Of a DNA stretch of 64,000 nt, positions 60,772-64,000 are shown piece by piece. Each line of letters opens with the position of its first letter. Position 1 is the first letter of the stretch. Source of the DNA: Balneolaceae bacterium UBA3186 (GTDB lineage Bacteria; Bacteroidota; Rhodothermia; Balneolales; Balneolaceae); NCBI GenBank assembly GCA_002364085.1, contig DEXK01000011.1:267863-331862 (forward strand). Direction: 5' to 3'. A model generated the notes under the pieces. The model worked only from the letters and a program-made list of their open reading frames with translations. It was not told the origin of the DNA and searched no databases. The translations under genes and the position numbers were made by a program.

Positions 60772-61515
60772 TTAGCTTTTCTCTTTATTACCAACAGATT
60801 TTTTTGGAGATTCTTCTGCTACCGGCTCTTCATCTATATTTATAGAACCTGAAGATTCACCCATTTCTAACTTGAATTGCTCTACCAATGATTGAGCACG
60901 AATCTTTTCAGCATTTGCTTCAATTTCCATAGTCTCGGTATCAATACCGTCTAGAGCAATTTCCATGCGTGCTTCATTCTTAGCTGTTTTCTCATTTAAA
61001 CGGCTGATCATTTCATCATGAGTTTGATCCATACCGCCTACTTCAAATTGCTCTAGTGTATCAGCAATTTTTGATTGCCATTCAGCACGCTCGCTTGCAC
61101 GTAAAGCTTCTTTTGCTTCCTGGATCTTACGATCTTTCTCACGCATGAAAACTTTCTTCACTTTAAGAGCTTTATCGTACGCTTTTTCCGCAAAAACTAA
61201 CTGGTCTTTTGTGTGTGCAAAATTCTCTTTTGCCTTTTCGAGTTGAAGTGCATACCCTTCAGCAATGTCATCACGATTTGCCTGAATTGCAGATTTTATC
61301 TTAGAAGTAAGTTCACCGATCAACTTTTCGTTTCGATTAGACTCCTTCTGAAGCATGATCAAGTTTGCCTTTACTGTAGCAATGTTTTCATTCATTTGCG
61401 GAATCTGATCGTTCAGATCACGAATGTTCTGTTCCAAAATTAATTTTGGATCTTCCATGGAGCTTATTACCCCACCAAACATTGATTTTAATGCACGTAT
61501 GAATCTTTTAAACAT
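60772..61515 (-). CDS. pspA: PspA/IM30 (Vipp1-like, ESCRT-III superfamily) protein
   Basis: A 247-residue helical protein with the PspA start: F-K-R-F-I-R-A-L-K-S-M-F-G-G-V-I-S-S-M-E-D-P-K-L-I-L-E-Q-N-I. Long coiled coils follow, with the conserved N-E-A-R-M-E-I-A-L-D segment near residue 180. PspA binds stressed inner membranes and forms filaments or rods. It heads a four-gene unit (PspA, mini-PspA, membrane coiled coil, enoyl-CoA hydratase) with gaps of 11, -1 and 3 bases. No PspF, PspB or PspC is present in the window. Confidence 0.9.
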   Translation of the reverse strand: MFKRFIRALKSMFGGVISSMEDPKLILEQNIRDLNDQIPQMNENIATVKANLIMLQKESNRNEKLIGELTSKIKSAIQANRDDIAEGYALQLEKAKENFAHTKDQLVFAEKAYDKALKVKKVFMREKDRKIQEAKEALRASERAEWQSKIADTLEQFEVGGMDQTHDEMISRLNEKTAKNEARMEIALDGIDTETMEIEANAEKIRAQSLVEQFKLEMGESSGSINIDEEPVAEESPKKSVGNKEKS

Positions 61516-61588
61516 GATTTTTTTCCTTTTTTTAATGCCCTATGTTCATTAGATACAAATTAACTGATTATTAGTGTAATTCAACATT

Positions 61589-62932
61589 TTAAAGCCGGAA
61601 ATCCCGAACACCATTTTTGTCTATTACTTTTGTAACCAGATATTCCTTTTCAGGTTTTGTATCCTCGATCTTAATTGCTCCATACAATTGTGCGGTCACA
61701 GGTTCGATCGTGGTTGGCTTGTTCGTATATGCCACTAAAATTGTTTCACCTTTTGTAATTTTATCTCCCACTTTCTTTTTGAGTACTATTCCGGCCTGGG
61801 GATCTACATCGTCCTCTTTAATTTTTCTACCCGCTCCAAGTTCAACTGATGCCGTTCCAATTTCAAATGCATCCATAGCTGTAACGTATCCATCACGACT
61901 TGATTTTAGCTCAAACTCAAATTTTGCGATCGGGTATTTTGCTGTGTTTTCTATAAAGCTTGTGTCGCCACCTTGTTCTTCAACAATATCCAGCCACTTC
62001 TGATAAGCTTCGCCGTTTTCAACTTGTTGCTTACTAACCTCTATCCCCTTTTCAACAGAATCAGCCTTTCCACCCAGATAGATCATTGTACCGGAAAGTA
62101 AATGAGAGAGCTCCATTATATCGTCTGGTCCTACGCCTTTTAAAGCATCTACAGATTCTTCAACCTCAAACCAATTTCCGATCTTATAGCCAAGAGGCTG
62201 CTTCATATTAGTGAGATAAGCTATGGTTTCTTTCTCGAACTGCTCACCAATTCCAACTAAGGCTTGAGCAAGTTTTGTGGCATCCTCTTCTGTTTTCATA
62301 AAAGCACCGGAGCCGTATTTTACATCCAAAACCAGGGCATCAATTCCTTCGGCAAGTTTTTTACTCATTATACTTCCGGCAATAAGTGGGATTGATTCAA
62401 CAGTAGCTGTCACATCTCTTAATGCATATAATCTTTTATCGGCAGGGGCAATTTCTTCTGTTTGTCCTACAAGCACCAGATTCTGTTTCTCCAAGATCTC
62501 TTTATACCGAGCTAAGTCCACGTCTACATAAAAACCGGGAATAGATTCTAACTTATCCAAAGTTCCACCTGTATGTCCCAATCCGCGACCTGAGATCATC
62601 GGAACAGGAACTCCGGCACTAGCCACTATTGGAGCTAGAATCAATGAAAGTTTATCGCCTACTCCTCCTGTAGAATGCTTATCCACTTTTTTACCGGGAA
62701 CATGAGATAGATCAACAACAATACCGGAATGAAGCATAGACTCCGTTAATGCTGCAGATTCCTCATCATTTAAACCATTTAGGAAAGCAGCCATTAAAAA
62801 CGAGCTGATCTGATAATCAGGAATTTCGTCGGCTGTATATGAATCGATCAAAAAGCGGATCTCATCCTGTGAAAGAACTTTTCCGTCTCGTTTTTTGCGT
62901 ATTAGGGAAACAATATTGTACTTTGAATTCAT
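61589..62932 (-). CDS. deoA: Thymidine / pyrimidine-nucleoside phosphorylase
   Basis: A 447-residue cytoplasmic enzyme that splits pyrimidine nucleosides with phosphate. Visible motifs: D-K-H-S-T-G-G-V-G-D-K-L-S (phosphate loop), S-G-R-G-L-G-H-T-G-G-T-L-D-K-L-E, V-D-L-A-R-Y (P-x-D region), L-R-D-V-T-A-T-V-E-S-I-P-L-I and D-V-K-Y-G-S-G-A-F-M. Both the Pdp and DeoA classes have this layout; the choice between them is not secure. It is a separate unit, 37 bases from the divergent lipoprotein gene and 74 bases upstream of pspA. Confidence 0.93.
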   Translation of the reverse strand: MNSKYNIVSLIRKKRDGKVLSQDEIRFLIDSYTADEIPDYQISSFLMAAFLNGLNDEESAALTESMLHSGIVVDLSHVPGKKVDKHSTGGVGDKLSLILAPIVASAGVPVPMISGRGLGHTGGTLDKLESIPGFYVDVDLARYKEILEKQNLVLVGQTEEIAPADKRLYALRDVTATVESIPLIAGSIMSKKLAEGIDALVLDVKYGSGAFMKTEEDATKLAQALVGIGEQFEKETIAYLTNMKQPLGYKIGNWFEVEESVDALKGVGPDDIMELSHLLSGTMIYLGGKADSVEKGIEVSKQQVENGEAYQKWLDIVEEQGGDTSFIENTAKYPIAKFEFELKSSRDGYVTAMDAFEIGTASVELGAGRKIKEDDVDPQAGIVLKKKVGDKITKGETILVAYTNKPTTIEPVTAQLYGAIKIEDTKPEKEYLVTKVIDKNGVRDFRL

Positions 62933-62969
62933 AGCCCAAGTATAGCCAAAAAACTACTATTTCTTCTAT

Positions 62970-63791
62970 ATGAAGAGAGATTTTTCATACCTTTGTTCTC
63001 TTAAGATGTGTACCGTCTACATTCTAGGAGTATCACTTTTTACAGGTTGTAGCTTTAAAACAATTGTACATCCATATCCAAAGGAATTTAAAGAGGATCC
63101 AAATAGCTATAAAGACAACATAATCCTTCATAAAGATGGAAAACTAACTTATATACCTGACTTAAGTGAAGCGGATATACATATAGACCTCAAATATAAA
63201 GAAGGGGCTCTTATTGTCGATGATGGTTGGTCATACCATTTTAAAAAAGAAGACAAGTTTATAAATCCCATTACAAAAAATGAGATTTTTATGATAGCTG
63301 AAGCATACTTTGATGATCAACAAAAAGAAGATATTTTCAGAGTGTCTCTCATGGAAAAAAATAATACATCAATTGTATACGAATTTTCTGGAACTTCACG
63401 GAATTCAACTATAATCAGATCTGATTCTACTGTATTTCAAATCGTAGCAAAAGATATTTGGGCTCCTTCAGTAAAGAAAGTTAAAACCGAAAACGGAAAC
63501 GAGTGGCATCACTATCCTTTAGGAGGCACTTGGCATTATATTGATGATTCAGTTAACCCATATCTTATTATTCAGGGCAGTCCTGTTAAGAAAAGATTGG
63601 GTGCAAAAGCGAATTATGGTGAATCCTTTACATTACTATCAAATACCGTGCTTTCGAATGAGTTTAAATCTGAATTTATCAACATATTTTTGGGTTATTG
63701 GCTCCTCACGAATATCCAATATTATTACGAAGAGTGTAACCTGGAGAACAATGTTTCCGATACATGCCCTGGTTCTGTAATCATCAAATAA
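62970..63791 (+). CDS. Orphan lipoprotein
   Basis: A 273-residue protein with a lipoprotein signal ending S-L-F-T-G-C (Cys 27; a start at ATG 63006 is equally plausible). The mature chain has beta-strand patterns, a W-H-H-Y-P-L-G-G-T-W-H-Y central motif, and two C-terminal Cys (E-E-C and D-T-C). No family is recognised. It lies between the divergent deoA gene and the pdxB-like gene on the same strand. Confidence 0.6.
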   Translation: MKRDFSYLCSLKMCTVYILGVSLFTGCSFKTIVHPYPKEFKEDPNSYKDNIILHKDGKLTYIPDLSEADIHIDLKYKEGALIVDDGWSYHFKKEDKFINPITKNEIFMIAEAYFDDQQKEDIFRVSLMEKNNTSIVYEFSGTSRNSTIIRSDSTVFQIVAKDIWAPSVKKVKTENGNEWHHYPLGGTWHYIDDSVNPYLIIQGSPVKKRLGAKANYGESFTLLSNTVLSNEFKSEFINIFLGYWLLTNIQYYYEECNLENNVSDTCPGSVIIK

Positions 63792-63816
63792 TCAATCATT
63801 CAATAAATACTGATCT

Positions 63817-64000
63817 TGCTGAAAATTCTTGCTGATGAACATATTTACAAACTGAAAGAGTTTCTTCCTGAGGAAGTAGAGCTAAGTCTCTTCAATCCCA
63901 GCGCCCCTCTTCCATCTTTAAACGGGTTTGATGTATTGCTTGTAAGAACGGTTACAAAATTGAATTCCAAGTCGCTGCAACGCATCCCTGATACTCTTAA
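63817..64000 (+). CDS. pdxB: Erythronate-4-phosphate dehydrogenase-like, 3'-truncated by window edge
   Basis: The first 61 codons of a D-isomer-specific 2-hydroxyacid dehydrogenase. TTG start at 63817, with an in-frame stop at 63805 excluding a longer frame. The N-terminus L-K-I-L-A-D-E-H-I and the later F-D-V-L-L-V-R-T-V-T-K-L-N match the PdxB start (ADENI, then DVLLVRSVTKVN). PdxB oxidises 4-phosphoerythronate on the path to pyridoxal phosphate. The catalytic part lies outside the window, so PdxB versus SerA is decided only by these motifs. Confidence 0.75.

Noticed and set aside
1..64000. CRISPR array or cas genes
   Set aside because: No regularly spaced identical repeats with unique spacers of 25-45 bases were seen; the repeats present are palindromes or attC-like sites.
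1..64000. Insertion sequences or prophage
   Set aside because: No transposase, integrase, terminase or capsid gene was recognised; the mobile signals are limited to short repeats and cassettes.

Overview
The window is AT-rich chromosomal DNA from a Gram-negative, outer-membrane bacterium. It most resembles the Balneolaceae/Rhodothermota side of the Bacteroidota-like radiation. Pointers are many short lipoproteins ending their signal in a Cys lipobox, a TonB energy transducer, a PagL-like outer-membrane lipid A hydrolase, a DUF5723-like outer-membrane protein, an Ig-like lipoprotein with the CAxPxxPTGGP start, COG3014/LpoB lipoproteins, a fused mutase IcmF, HisKA_2 and LytTR signalling proteins, and few clear Shine-Dalgarno sites. 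This assignment is inference from gene content; there is no rRNA in the window.

Layout. 1-7.6 kb: envelope and housekeeping genes (PagL-like hydrolase, cyclophilin, beta-solenoid repeat protein, exported MsrB, glycosyltransferase). 7.6-9.5 kb: a patch of REP-like palindromic repeats around a small GIY-YIG nuclease gene. 9.5-13 kb: icmF. 13.2-14.5 kb: a sensor histidine kinase. 14.47-17.75 kb: an array of small minus-strand genes (a ParE-type toxin-antitoxin pair, HigBA, three orphan genes) separated by five 72-86 bp elements sharing the 16-bp end TAACGACCCNGCGTTT. It has the architecture of integron gene cassettes without an integrase (a CALIN). 17.9-37.5 kb: core genes, namely MscS, an Ig-like lipoprotein, COG3014-LpoB, NAD salvage (pncB-pncA), a DUF5723-like protein with a giant lipoprotein, tRNA-Ser(GGA), TonB-plsC-murQ-accC, a squalene/phytoene synthase, a LacI regulator and purC. 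37.6-48.6 kb: an accessory stretch of mostly single plus-strand genes (cupins, VOC proteins, Crp-like, DoxX, AraC, haloalkane-dehalogenase-like, CPBP protease, BP74-like, DUF5694), with a cassette-like palindromic repeat around one VOC gene. 48.6-55.4 kb: methyltransferase, a divergent HxlR/flavin monooxygenase pair with a twin operator, Gfo/Idh oxidoreductase, LytTR regulator, class C serine hydrolase, FISUMP lipoprotein. 55.5-63 kb: a minus-strand block with PspA, a second shortened PspA-like protein, a membrane coiled-coil protein, enoyl-CoA hydratase, a CorC-type protein, an AAA ATPase with a degenerate first domain, and thymidine phosphorylase. The window ends inside a pdxB-like gene.

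The strongest unusual signals are (i) the integrase-less cassette array, whose last site supplies the C-terminus of the neighbouring histidine kinase, with a higBA deletion scar beside it; (ii) the PspA / mini-PspA / membrane coiled-coil / AAA ATPase neighbourhood; (iii) the GIY-YIG gene embedded in REP-like repeats; and (iv) the 133-bp palindromic element with CGCACAAC/GTTGTGCG ends and its collapsed copy around a VOC gene.
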